In this document: positions 1 to 6,309 of the stretch, in pieces
Position numbering within the stretch: the first letter of the stretch is position 1
How the letters are laid out: each line of letters starts with the position of its first letter
Assembly (NCBI GenBank): GCA_028866445.1
Contig: JAGWIE010000002.1
Coordinates: 1-32,418 of the forward strand
DNA length: 32,418 bases
Source: Rhodospirillales bacterium
GTDB lineage: Bacteria; Pseudomonadota; Alphaproteobacteria; Acetobacterales; Acetobacteraceae
Direction of reading: 5' to 3'
Notes under the pieces: generated by a model
What the model saw: the letters and a program-made list of their open reading frames with translations, nothing else
What the model was told of the DNA's origin: nothing
Databases searched by the model: none
Position numbers and translations under genes: made by a program

Positions 1-134
1 GGAATTTGGCCGCCGAGCAGGATCTCCCGCTTCGCCGGATCAGCCTCAACCACCGCCACCGATACGCCGAATTCCGCGAAACAAGCGCCAGAGACGAGCC
101 CGACATAGCCACCGCCGATAATCGCGATCCTCAC
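1..134 (-). CDS. ugd: UDP-glucose 6-dehydrogenase, N-terminal part only
   Basis: Only the first 44 or so codons lie in the window; the gene runs off the left edge. The reading begins V-R-I-A-I-I-G-G-G-Y-V-G-L-V-S-G-A-C-F-A, which is the N-terminal Rossmann nucleotide-binding loop (GxGYVG, then L-x-SGACFAE) typical of UDP-glucose/GDP-mannose dehydrogenases. These enzymes oxidise UDP-glucose to UDP-glucuronate with two NAD+ for surface polysaccharide synthesis. The start is taken as GTG at 134-132 because the family N-terminus aligns there and a GGAG lies a few bases upstream. It is divergent from the WecA-like gene at 264, which also handles sugar nucleotides. A related NDP-sugar dehydrogenase with another substrate cannot be excluded from so short a piece. 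Confidence 0.85.
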   Translation of the reverse strand, partial: MRIAIIGGGYVGLVSGACFAEFGVSVAVVEADPAKREILLGGQI

Positions 135-263
135 CTCAGACACTCCGCTCCGCTTGTAACCGTGCCTTGCTTCTGACCCGCGCGCGAAGCCAGGGCAAGC
201 CCCACCCAGCCCAATTCCCGCGCATCTTCTATTTTCCGCGCGTTTCCGTCATGGTCCGGCTGC
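135..263. other. Intergenic region between divergent sugar genes
   Basis: This 129-bp gap separates the ugd start (minus strand) from the WecA-like gene (plus strand), so it must hold promoters for both. I see no convincing -35/-10 pair or palindrome in it. Confidence 0.5.
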
Positions 264-1337
264 ATGAGTCTCTCCAGCGTTTCCGTTTTGTCATTGCCCC
301 GCCATCTGGCCCTCATGGCGGGGCTCGCCATTTTTTCCGGCATCATCGTGCGCGTGATGATCACACTTGGCGTGCCGGACAAGCCAGACGCCCGCAAAGC
401 CCATACCCGAACCACGCCCAAATCCGGCGGGGTTGGCATTGTTTGCGCCTTTCTTCTGGGGGTGCTGCTGCTTTACCGCTACGGCCAGGTCTCCCGCATC
501 GCGGAGCCCTATTTCATCGGCGTTATCGCCGCCTCGCTGCTCATCGCGCTGGTTTCCATGCTGGACGATCTGCTGGACATGTCCTTCACCGTGAAGCTCG
601 GCACACAGCTCATCGCGGCGCTGGCCGTCATTCTCTCCGGCCTGTGGGTGCACAACGTGGCGCTGCCTTTTTGGGGCTACGTAAACCTGGGCTGGGCCGG
701 CGTGCCGCTCACGGTGTTTTTTCTGCTTTTTGTTACCAATGCGATGAATTTCATCGATGGATTAAACGGCCTGTCCGCCGGGGTAACGCTCATCGCCTGC
801 CTGTTCCTGGCGGGCATTTCCGGCGTGCTGGGCGGGTTTTTCATTTACACCGCCTCGCTGCTGCTGGCTGGTGGGGTGCTGGGGTTTCTGCCCTTCAACT
901 TCCCCCGGGGCCGGATTTTCATGGGCGATGTCGGCAGCCAGTTCTGCGGGTTTATGCTGGCATTGTTCGGCGTCGCCGCCGCGCGGTTCGAGCAAGTGCA
1001 GATGTCCTTCCTGCTGGTGCCGTTCCTGCTCTCAGGCGTGCTTTACGATGTCACCTTCACCCTGTTCCGGCGTTTTTTCGCCGGCGAGAATATCGCGCGC
1101 GCGCATAATGGCCATCTCTATCAGGTGGCGCGCCGCGCCGGGATGGATGCGAGGCTGGTAGCGATCCTCCATTGGCTGTTCGCGGTGCTGGGCGGGCTCA
1201 CCGCCATCGCTTTCATCAGCACCCCCTCGGTCCCGCGCCTCTGGATCGGGCTGGTACCGCTGGCGGTGCAGATTGTCTGGACATTTTACGTCAGCGCCCG
1301 CGCCAGGAAAGCAGGCATCGGGCGCTGGTCCAGCTAG
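264..1337 (+). CDS. Polyprenyl-phosphate N-acetylhexosamine-1-phosphate transferase, WecA/MraY family
   Basis: This 357-aa polytopic inner-membrane enzyme would transfer a sugar-1-phosphate from a UDP-sugar to undecaprenyl phosphate, the first step in making a lipid-linked surface glycan. The family motifs are in order: AHTRTTPKSGG at about 46-56, the Mg2+-binding DD at 101-102, NAMNFIDGLNGL at about 159-170, GDVGS at about 221-225, and an HNGHLYQ stretch near 285. Around ten hydrophobic segments separate them. It is more WecA-like than MraY-like because it stands next to a UDP-glucose dehydrogenase gene and not in a cell-wall cluster. The exact sugar cannot be read from sequence. The ATG at 264 leaves room for the first membrane helix; ATG 315 would cut into it. 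The gene ends convergently against metZ. Confidence 0.88.
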   Translation: MSLSSVSVLSLPRHLALMAGLAIFSGIIVRVMITLGVPDKPDARKAHTRTTPKSGGVGIVCAFLLGVLLLYRYGQVSRIAEPYFIGVIAASLLIALVSMLDDLLDMSFTVKLGTQLIAALAVILSGLWVHNVALPFWGYVNLGWAGVPLTVFFLLFVTNAMNFIDGLNGLSAGVTLIACLFLAGISGVLGGFFIYTASLLLAGGVLGFLPFNFPRGRIFMGDVGSQFCGFMLALFGVAAARFEQVQMSFLLVPFLLSGVLYDVTFTLFRRFFAGENIARAHNGHLYQVARRAGMDARLVAILHWLFAVLGGLTAIAFISTPSVPRLWIGLVPLAVQIVWTFYVSARARKAGIGRWSS

Positions 1338-1456
1338 AAGCCGTTCTGGCGGCCGCCAAAACGCGATTTTCTGCGCTCCGGTGCTCACGTACTTCATGTA
1401 CGCTCCGCTCCGATGCTCGAAAATCCCGCCCTGGACGACTCACCATAACGGCTTCT
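1336..1456. repeat. Long intergenic inverted repeat (REP-like), probable bidirectional terminator
   Basis: The sequence between two convergent genes folds on itself. Outer arms AGAAGCCGTT (1336-1345) and AACGGCTTCT (1447-1456) are perfect complements. Further in, GATTTTC pairs with GAAAATC, and the centre is CGTAC-TTCAT-GTACG at 1388-1402. All arms share a centre near 1395. The imperfect inner part contains the GCTC-rich words that flank such ACGTAC hairpins in many proteobacterial intergenic repeats. The arms begin over the stop codon of the WecA-like gene and end just before that of metZ, so a role in ending transcription from both sides is likely but inferred. Other copies in the genome would be expected if it is a REP-type family. 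Confidence 0.7.
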
Positions 1457-1459
1457 GAA

Positions 1460-2644
1460 TCAGACTCTTTCCAAAGCCCTGGTCAGGTCGTCAGTCAAAT
1501 CCTGCACATCCTCAAGCCCCACGGAAAGCCGGATGGTGCCATCGGTAATGCCGAGCTTCGCCCGCTCCTCCGCGCCGATTTTCATATGGGTCGTGGTGGC
1601 CGGATGGGTGGCGAGAGATTTCGTGTCGCCCAGATTATTCGAAATCGTGATCACCCGAAACGCGTTCATCAGCCTGAACGCCTCTTCCTTGCCGCCCTCA
1701 AGCTCGAACGTCACCAACGTGCCGCCGCCGCTCATCTGGCGCATCGCCAACTCTCGCTGGGGGAAGGAGGCCAGAGTGGGGTAGAGGGCACGCTTGATCT
1801 TCGGTTGACCATCCAGGAATTGCGCGATCGCCTCCGCTGAGTCGCTCTGCGCTTTCACCCGCAGATGCAGCGTCTCCAGCCCTTTCAGAATCACCCAGGC
1901 GTTGAAAGCTGAGAGTGAGGGGCCGGTATTGCGGAAGAATGGCTGGAACACCTCCTCGATCCATTTTTTGCTTGAAAGCACAGCACCGCCCAGCACACGG
2001 CCCTGGCCGTCCATATGCTTGGTGGTGGAATACACCACCACATCGGCACCCAGTTCCAGCGGCTTTTGCAAAAGCGGGGTGGCGAACACATTATCCACCA
2101 CCACAATCGCCCCGGCCGCATGGGCAAGCTCGGAAACCGCGCGTAAATCCACAATGTCCAGCATCGGGTTGGAAGGGCTTTCCAGCAGCACCAAAGCGGT
2201 GGGTTGGCTCAGCGCCGCTTTCCAGGCGTCCATATCCGCCCCATCCACAAACACGCTTTCCATGCCGTATTGCGGCAGCAGGGTGGAGATAATCCAGTGG
2301 CAGGAACCGAACAAAGCGCGCGAGGCAACAACGCGGCTGCCCGCCTTCAACCCGCACATAATGGCGCTGTGCACCGCCGCCATGCCGGTGGCCGTGGCGC
2401 GGCAGGCTTCCGCCCCTTCAATCTTTGCCAGCCTTGCCTCCAGCATGGAAACGGTGGGGTTGGCGAAACGGGAATACTGAAAATGCTCAACCTGATTGGC
2501 AAACACAGCCTCCGCCATGTCAGCACTCTCATAAGTGAAGCCGGAGGTGAGGAACAATGCCTCGCCATTCTCATCCAGATTGGTGCGGATGCGCCCGGCA
2601 TGGATCAGGTCGGTCGCAAGGCGGGTTTTCAGCGTGTCGGACAT
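1460..2644 (-). CDS. metZ: O-succinylhomoserine sulfhydrylase
   Basis: This 394-aa cytoplasmic PLP enzyme of the Cys/Met metabolism family would join O-succinylhomoserine and sulfide to give homocysteine in methionine synthesis. The family signature is clear: YSRFANPTVSMLE near 57-69 for cofactor phosphate contacts, D184 in VVDNVFATP for the pyridine nitrogen, and K209 in VYSTTKHMDGQGR as the Schiff-base lysine. The length and the wording of these motifs fit MetZ better than cystathionine gamma-synthase or beta-lyase, but these paralogues are easily confused. An in-frame TAG upstream limits the start to ATG 2644; its Shine-Dalgarno sequence is weak. It stands alone, and upstream lies a probable SAM-II riboswitch, which supports methionine-repressed expression and a methionine role. 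Confidence 0.92.
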   Translation of the reverse strand: MSDTLKTRLATDLIHAGRIRTNLDENGEALFLTSGFTYESADMAEAVFANQVEHFQYSRFANPTVSMLEARLAKIEGAEACRATATGMAAVHSAIMCGLKAGSRVVASRALFGSCHWIISTLLPQYGMESVFVDGADMDAWKAALSQPTALVLLESPSNPMLDIVDLRAVSELAHAAGAIVVVDNVFATPLLQKPLELGADVVVYSTTKHMDGQGRVLGGAVLSSKKWIEEVFQPFFRNTGPSLSAFNAWVILKGLETLHLRVKAQSDSAEAIAQFLDGQPKIKRALYPTLASFPQRELAMRQMSGGGTLVTFELEGGKEEAFRLMNAFRVITISNNLGDTKSLATHPATTTHMKIGAEERAKLGITDGTIRLSVGLEDVQDLTDDLTRALERV

Positions 2645-2701
2645 ATGCGTGGCCTATCTTTGCAAACAGCATCGTCCGGCCACGGGAAACCAGGGCACTT
2701 G

Positions 2702-2725
2702 CGCGCCCAAAGCCTCTTTAGCGCG
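2702..2725 (-). promoter_or_regulatory. Hairpin overlapping the 3' end of the metZ riboswitch (candidate expression platform)
   Basis: On the metZ strand CGCGCTAAAG and CTTTGGGCGCG pair, leaving a 3-nt AGG loop and one bulged G. The left arm is the conserved GCTAAAG of the aptamer, so aptamer and hairpin cannot form together. No T-run follows, so it does not look like a simple intrinsic terminator; a switch in folding or stability is more likely. The role is inferred. Confidence 0.45.
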
Positions 2726-2800
2726 TTTATTTTGCACCTTCCCTTCAAGAAAACCCTAAAGGGAAGCCTCGCCGCAATCCGGCCGGACAAATCACGAGGT
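2710..2800 (-). promoter_or_regulatory. Probable SAM-II riboswitch in the metZ leader
   Basis: Read in the metZ direction, the leader has the order of conserved words seen in SAM-II (metA-type) aptamers: P1 strand CCTCG, then TGATTTG, CCGG, a TTGC-GG segment, the P1 partner CGAGG (2771-2767), and at the 3' side TAAAC followed by GCTAAAGAGG (ends near 2713). P1 is a perfect 5-bp pairing. SAM-II elements are known upstream of metA, metX and metZ in Alphaproteobacteria. Two oddities: a perfect 8-bp hairpin (2738-2766) is inserted directly after P1, and the second pseudoknot helix is not obvious by eye. The start codon lies about 65 nt further down, unlike the usual placement where the final AGAGG serves as the ribosome site. 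A covariance-model search with RF00521 would decide. Confidence 0.62.
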
Positions 2801-2863
2801 AAAACGCACCTACGCCCGGTGGCTTGCGTGGTCAATCCTGCCGGACTATGTACGCCGCACGGT

Positions 2864-2937
2864 GCGGGTATGATGTAATGGTAGCCTGCTAGCTTCCCAA
2901 GCTCGATGCGCGGGTTCGATTCCCGCTACCCGCTCCA
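2864..2937 (+). tRNA. tRNA-Gly (anticodon CCC)
   Basis: A complete cloverleaf of 74 nt can be drawn. The acceptor arms GCGGGTA (2864-2870) and TACCCGC (2927-2933) are perfect, and a discriminator T and an encoded CCA end it at 2937. The T arm is GCGGG-TTCGATT-CCCGC. The anticodon loop TTCCCAA gives CCC, hence glycine. The D stem and the anticodon stem each appear to hold one U-C mismatch (positions 11-24 and 28-42), which is unusual but may be tolerated. The 3' part is the target of the integrated element to the right, whose left end supplies the last seven bases of this gene. Confidence 0.9.
2915..2930 (+). repeat. attL core: left copy of 16-bp direct repeat in tRNA-Gly
   Basis: The word TTCGATTCCCGCTACC from the T loop and acceptor arm of tRNA-Gly recurs exactly at 18205-18220. 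Tyrosine integrases of the P4 type use this part of tRNA genes, and the integrase gene starts about 170 bp to the right, so this is the expected left attachment core. Confidence 0.88.
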
Positions 2938-2966
2938 GTTTCCCATCCGGCGGTGCCCGCCGATGA

Positions 2967-2995
2967 TTGAAAAAACCGTAGAAATCCGCTATTTT
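2967..2995 (+). promoter_or_regulatory. Candidate sigma-70 promoter for the integrase gene
   Basis: TTGAAA (2967-2972) and TATTTT (2990-2995) stand 17 bp apart, a good match to the -35/-10 consensus. The transcript would start near 3002, about 100 nt before the integrase ATG. The 10-bp word AACCGTAGAA occurs inside the spacer (2974-2983) and again at 3038-3047, a pair that might bind a regulator. Confidence 0.5.
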
Positions 2996-3050
2996 TGAGC
3001 AGTTATCGGTTGTCGATGACTGCCCTTGTTCGCCTGCAACCGTAGAAGAT

Positions 3051-3101
3051 GGGGGCCTAATTTTGGGGCCTTGAAAGGCCCCCACCTAATACGAGGCCCC
3101 C
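3051..3101. repeat. Left-end GGGGGCCT repeats, candidate integrase arm sites
   Basis: The octamer AGGCCCCC occurs three times in 51 bp: inverted at 3051-3058 and direct at 3076-3083 and 3094-3101. The last copy touches the integrase start codon. The same octamer recurs near the right end at 18142-18149, and AATTTTGGGGC is shared at 3059-3069 and 18125-18135. Matching short repeats at both ends of an integrated element are the usual look of arm-type sites for Int or Xis. Binding here would also repress int. Confidence 0.55.
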
Positions 3102-3103
3102 AG

Positions 3104-4300
3104 ATGCCACTGACTGATACAGCGATTCGTAATGCCAAGCCCAAGGATAAAGCATACAAGGTGGCCGACTCTCAGGGACTGTACCTTTTGGTCAATCCTG
3201 GTGGCAGTAAGCTTTGGCGGGTCAAATACCGCATTAACGGCACTGAGCGTAAGCTCTCGCTGGGGGCATACCCTGAAATCACCCTTGCCGAAGCCCGCAC
3301 CGCGCGCGATGCGGCGCGCAAACAGCTTGCCCACGCTATCGACCCCAACACCGCCAAACGCCAAGCCAGGATTGAGGCGAGCATTCGGGCAGGCAATACC
3401 TTTGCTAACGTGGCTGACGAGCTGATCGAGAAAAAGGGCCGTGAGGGGAGGGCCACTGCGACACTGGAGAAGCAACGCTGGCTATTGAAATTGCTTGGGC
3501 AGGATTTTGGAAAGAGGCCGGTGGCCGACATCACGCCCCAGGAACTGCTTCACGAGCTTAAAAAACACGAACGCCGGGGGCGGTTAGAAACAGCCAAGCA
3601 GCTCCGTGCCTTTGCCGGGCAGGTTTTCCGCTACGCGGCAGCGACGGCCCGGGCGGAGCGCGATCCAGCACAGCTTCTACAAGGGGCGCTGATTTCCCCG
3701 ACCGTCAAACATTTCGCCGCGATTACCGACACAGCACAGTTTGGCGCGCTCTTGCGGGCGCTAGACGATTACCAGGGCGACCCCGCCGTGATGTATGCCT
3801 TGAAGCTTACGCCGCATGTCTTTCAGCGCCCTGGCGAGATACGCCAGATGGAATGGGCTGAGGTCGACTTCGACAAGGCTGTCTGGACGATACCCGAGAT
3901 CAAGATGAAGATGCGCCAGCCTCATGTGGTTCCACTATCAAAGCAAGCCCTGGAGATTCTCCGTGAGGTGCGAGGCTTGTCCGGGGCGGGGCGTTTTGTG
4001 TTCCCGTCCGTGCGCACAAGAGTCAGACCAATAAGTGACAATACGGTCAACGCGGCACTGCGGCGCATGGGCTATTCCAAGGATCAGATGACGGCCCACG
4101 GCTTTCGCACCTCAGCGTCATCCCTACTCAACGAATCAGGAAAATGGAATCCTGACGCGATTGAACGCGCCCTGGCCCATATGGTGCCGGGCATTATCCG
4201 GCGTATTTACAACCAATCCGCCTATTGGGCTGAGCGGGTAGAGATGGCGCAGTGGTGGAGCAATTACTTGGACGAGTTGCGAAAGGGAGGAAATATCTGA
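3104..4300 (+). CDS. int: P4-type tyrosine site-specific integrase
   Basis: This 398-aa recombinase would insert and excise the element at tRNA-Gly. Residues 1-90 form the DUF4102-type arm-binding domain (MPLTDTAIRNAKPKDK, YLLVNPGGSKLWR, SLGAYPEITLAEAR). Residues about 98-190 are the core-binding domain, and the rest is the catalytic domain with R242 (QRPGE), H332 and R335 (HGFR), H359 (LAH) and the nucleophile Y369 (RIYN). All catalytic residues are present, so it looks active. ATG 3104 is chosen because family proteins begin with this M-x-L-T-D-x-A-I-R; the upstream in-frame extension has no such match. The gene lies next to its target tRNA in the usual orientation. Its stop overlaps the start of the following gene in TGATG, so the two are probably co-translated. 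Confidence 0.95.
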   Translation: MPLTDTAIRNAKPKDKAYKVADSQGLYLLVNPGGSKLWRVKYRINGTERKLSLGAYPEITLAEARTARDAARKQLAHAIDPNTAKRQARIEASIRAGNTFANVADELIEKKGREGRATATLEKQRWLLKLLGQDFGKRPVADITPQELLHELKKHERRGRLETAKQLRAFAGQVFRYAAATARAERDPAQLLQGALISPTVKHFAAITDTAQFGALLRALDDYQGDPAVMYALKLTPHVFQRPGEIRQMEWAEVDFDKAVWTIPEIKMKMRQPHVVPLSKQALEILREVRGLSGAGRFVFPSVRTRVRPISDNTVNAALRRMGYSKDQMTAHGFRTSASSLLNESGKWNPDAIERALAHMVPGIIRRIYNQSAYWAERVEMAQWWSNYLDELRKGGNI

Positions 4301-5289
4301 TGGCACCAAGGCAATTAACCCAGAAAAAAGCGGCTCAGGAACCAAAAGCAAGCAGAGCACAATATCTAAAAATAGAAGAAAAATCTAAAAAATCAACAAG
4401 CTTAACGCCAGAGCAAGCTGAGGAAAAAGAGTTTCCTTTAAGGCAGATTGCAGCGAACTTCATTTCCGAAGACGAAGATGATGGATTGAAGCGGCTGGAC
4501 GCCTTTACCGAGAAAATTTACAATCAACATTCAAATAAATACAATTCATTAATGGCTAGAGCCGCTTGGCTTTGCGGACTTTTTGTTGTTTTAATTGTTG
4601 TGGCAACAATTATTGACCGATTAAGCACAAAGTATGGCGACCCTCTTTATCTCGTTGCCATTTTTTCGTTTTTTGGGATGCTCTTCTGCTTTTGGTCATG
4701 GCAGACTTTTCAATATGGGCGTCTTTCCGCAAAAAAATCGCAGGAAGCCTTTTATACTGAAGGTGATAAAGATATCGCCCTCAAATTAGACAGCCTTTTT
4801 AAGCACTTACAAAGCGGAAAAACACCAAAGGCTTACTTCAAGAAAAATGGATCAGACAGGTATCTTGACCAGAAGTATTTCTACGGGGGCTTGCGTTTCT
4901 TACTCTTGTCACCAGAAAGAACATATAGAGAACTGGTGTTTCAGCCGGTAAGACCATGGCCATATTCTCGTGAAATTTTCATGAGGGTGAACATAAAAAC
5001 CCTAATCCAAAGGACAAATGCTAGGCCCGACAAGCGGCGAAAATCAGACCAATACGATTACAAGCGGCTGCTGCTCCTTATAATCGAACATCCGGCCCTT
5101 AAACAGATAATTCGGGGCGAACCTCGTGACGCGGGCAGACTCATAAAACTGATAACCAGCTTGAGCGATGCCGACGCTGATGAGCAAGATACGGATTTTG
5201 ACGGTTTCACACCTGAACAGTCGCAGATGTATAAGTTTGTTGGAGAAGTTTTGGCTGCTATAGAAAAAAATCGGTCGCTTCCCGGTTGA
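4300..5289 (+). CDS. Unknown two-helix membrane protein coupled to the integrase
   Basis: I do not recognise this 329-aa protein. The ATG at 4300 overlaps the integrase stop, and GGAGG lies 8-12 bases before it, so translation is well supported. The N-terminal 80 residues are highly charged and rich in K, E, Q and S. Two membrane helices follow (about 87-107, AAWLCGLFVVLIVVATII, and about 114-134, LYLVAIFSFFGMLFCFWSW) with a short loop. The C-terminal 190 residues are soluble, basic in the middle (RPDKRRKSDQYDYKR), and end in an acidic Asp-rich stretch. With both termini on one side, most of the mass would be cytoplasmic. The gene is markedly AT-richer than int and the mobilization genes. A cargo role such as phage defence or surface exclusion is possible but unproven. 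Confidence 0.8.
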   Translation: MAPRQLTQKKAAQEPKASRAQYLKIEEKSKKSTSLTPEQAEEKEFPLRQIAANFISEDEDDGLKRLDAFTEKIYNQHSNKYNSLMARAAWLCGLFVVLIVVATIIDRLSTKYGDPLYLVAIFSFFGMLFCFWSWQTFQYGRLSAKKSQEAFYTEGDKDIALKLDSLFKHLQSGKTPKAYFKKNGSDRYLDQKYFYGGLRFLLLSPERTYRELVFQPVRPWPYSREIFMRVNIKTLIQRTNARPDKRRKSDQYDYKRLLLLIIEHPALKQIIRGEPRDAGRLIKLITSLSDADADEQDTDFDGFTPEQSQMYKFVGEVLAAIEKNRSLPG

Positions 5290-5307
5290 TTATTCAACTG
5301 CGCCTTC

Positions 5308-5362
5308 ACCGGAATTTGTTTTAAATCAAAGCATTGCTTCCGGGCAACTCTACCGGAATTTG
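5308..5362. repeat. 11-bp direct repeat upstream of the excisionase-like gene
   Basis: ACCGGAATTTG occurs at 5308-5318 and again at 5352-5362. The copies start 44 bp apart, close to four helical turns, so they would face the same side of DNA. They lie about 100-160 bp upstream of the small HTH gene and could be operator or Xis sites; the role is inferred. Confidence 0.5.
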
Positions 5363-5466
5363 CATAGCGTCTGGATTGGAGTGGTCCTTTTAATATCGGA
5401 CGACGTGCTGCCATCCGTGTGCAATTTGAGAGGCCTTCCAACGAACATTAGGAGGCACTCTCAAAC

Positions 5467-5640
5467 ATGGAACCGATTGCTATCTCCGTTAACGCCGCCG
5501 CCAAAGCTCTCGGGGTTGGACGTAGCTCCATTTACGTCTTGCTTAAATCTGGCAGGCTTGAGGCCATTAAGATAGGCCGCCGGACGCTGCTGACGACAGC
5601 CTCAATCAAACGGTTGACGCAAGCTCGCCCCCCATCATGA
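5467..5640 (+). CDS. Excisionase-like MerR-type helix-turn-helix protein
   Basis: This 57-aa protein reads MEPIAISVNAAAKALGVGRS, then SIYVLLKSGRLEAIKIGRRT. It is the classic small winged-helix fold of excisionases and plasmid DNA-binding proteins of the HTH_17 family: helix-turn-helix over about 8-30, then the wing K-I-G-R-R-T. It probably bends DNA at the element ends to favour excision, or regulates int or transfer genes. AGGAGG lies about 11 bases before the ATG at 5467. A strong terminator follows directly, so it forms its own short unit. It sits between the integrase unit and the mobilization genes, where element regulators are common. Family assignment is firm; the specific role of Xis is inferred. 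Confidence 0.88.
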   Translation: MEPIAISVNAAAKALGVGRSSIYVLLKSGRLEAIKIGRRTLLTTASIKRLTQARPPS

Positions 5641-5641
5641 A

Positions 5642-5692
5642 GCGCAGGCTTGTGGCCCAGCCTTTAAAATAGGCGGGCCGCTGCGCCTTTTT
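5642..5692 (+). terminator. Intrinsic terminator after the excisionase-like gene
   Basis: Two stacked stems: outer GCGCAG (5642-5647) with CTGCGC (5681-5686), inner GGCCC-A-GCCT with AGGC-GGGCC (5654-5679, one bulged A, 7-nt loop). A T-run follows at 5688-5692. This is a textbook Rho-independent terminator and separates the HTH gene from the mobilization region. Confidence 0.85.
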
Positions 5693-5744
5693 CCTTCTCG
5701 TGCCCCCCTGCATTCGCGCCCCCGTGCGCGGAAAGGATACCTCT

Positions 5745-6203
5745 ATGCCCATTTCCCAGAGCATTATCTCCCGTTTACACGCCCGGTTCCTCCCCGAGGA
5801 TGTTGCCAGTTTCACCGTGCGGATGACGCCACGCATCGCCCGTTTCGTCATGCCGATCATCAAGAAGCTGATCCGCGATGACAAGGTCGGCGAGACCTAC
5901 CGGTTTGCCGTGGCGTTCTGGCATCGCTGGGAGGTGCCGCCCCTCAATGTTTACCTGGGAACGGCCTCCCTCTGCCGCATCGACGGTCCTTCAACCTCTG
6001 ATGAAAGAGGTTACCGCCCAGCGGGTGGCTTGGTTGAGACACTAGGCCTGACTGCACACCTCTTACCCGACGAGGCTCACAACCTTGATAACCGCATCAA
6101 GGCGGCCATCGAAACGGCCATCCGAAACTGGGCAGACGAGACGAACCGCGGTCATTGGAAAACCCTCCCCCAACATCAGTACCGGGGGGCAGAAGATGCG
6201 TAA
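5745..6203 (+). CDS. Unknown 152-aa protein upstream of the mobilization module
   Basis: I do not recognise this protein. It begins MPISQSIISRLHARFLPEDV and has no signal peptide or membrane helix. The N-terminal half looks mostly helical and basic (RMTPRIARFVMPIIKKLIRD); the middle is richer in W, P and G; and the C-terminal third has a helical stretch (NLDNRIKAAIETAIRNWADE). ATG 5745 is chosen because AAAGGA lies about 8 bases upstream; a GTG at 5700 in frame would add 15 residues. Its codon use is like the TrwABC-like genes and its end runs into the candidate oriT, so it probably belongs to the transfer region. It could be a DNA-binding accessory or leading-region protein, but this is a guess. 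Confidence 0.7.
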   Translation: MPISQSIISRLHARFLPEDVASFTVRMTPRIARFVMPIIKKLIRDDKVGETYRFAVAFWHRWEVPPLNVYLGTASLCRIDGPSTSDERGYRPAGGLVETLGLTAHLLPDEAHNLDNRIKAAIETAIRNWADETNRGHWKTLPQHQYRGAEDA

Positions 6204-6251
6204 GCCCCGGAAGTTTTGTCTCTACGAGAGCCCCGATGCTGCGCATCGGGG
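6181..6251 (+). other. oriT: Candidate origin of transfer (oriT)
   Basis: Three inverted repeats are packed in 71 bp just upstream of the TrwA-like gene: imperfect CCGGGG/CCCCGG arms at about 6183-6210, CTCT-ACG-AGAG at 6220-6230, and perfect 9-bp arms CCCCGATGC/GCATCGGGG with a TGC loop at 6231-6251. Between the first and second is TTTTGTCT (6214-6221), followed by an AGCCC a few bases on. From memory, R388 nic reads TATTGTCT/ATAGCCC after a hairpin, so this is a plausible MOBF nic region. In R388 oriT also lies directly upstream of trwA. The last hairpin lacks a T-run, so it does not look like a terminator. The call rests on position, structure and a short similarity. Confidence 0.5.
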
Positions 6252-6309
6252 CAAGGAAAGAAGAACACACCACACGCACTGGCCTGCGGCTGAGCTTTGC
6301 GGTTTTTCG

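Noticed and set aside
167..1108. 313-codon frame overlapping the WecA-like gene in another phase
   Set aside because: Arg/His-rich shadow product; the WecA-like frame has all family motifs.
3026..3103. Longer start for the integrase
   Set aside because: The family N-terminus begins at MPLTD; the upstream part covers repeat-rich leader DNA.
6231..6251. Hairpin read as a terminator of the gene ending at 6203
   Set aside because: No T-run follows, and it lies in a cluster of inverted repeats at the position expected for oriT.
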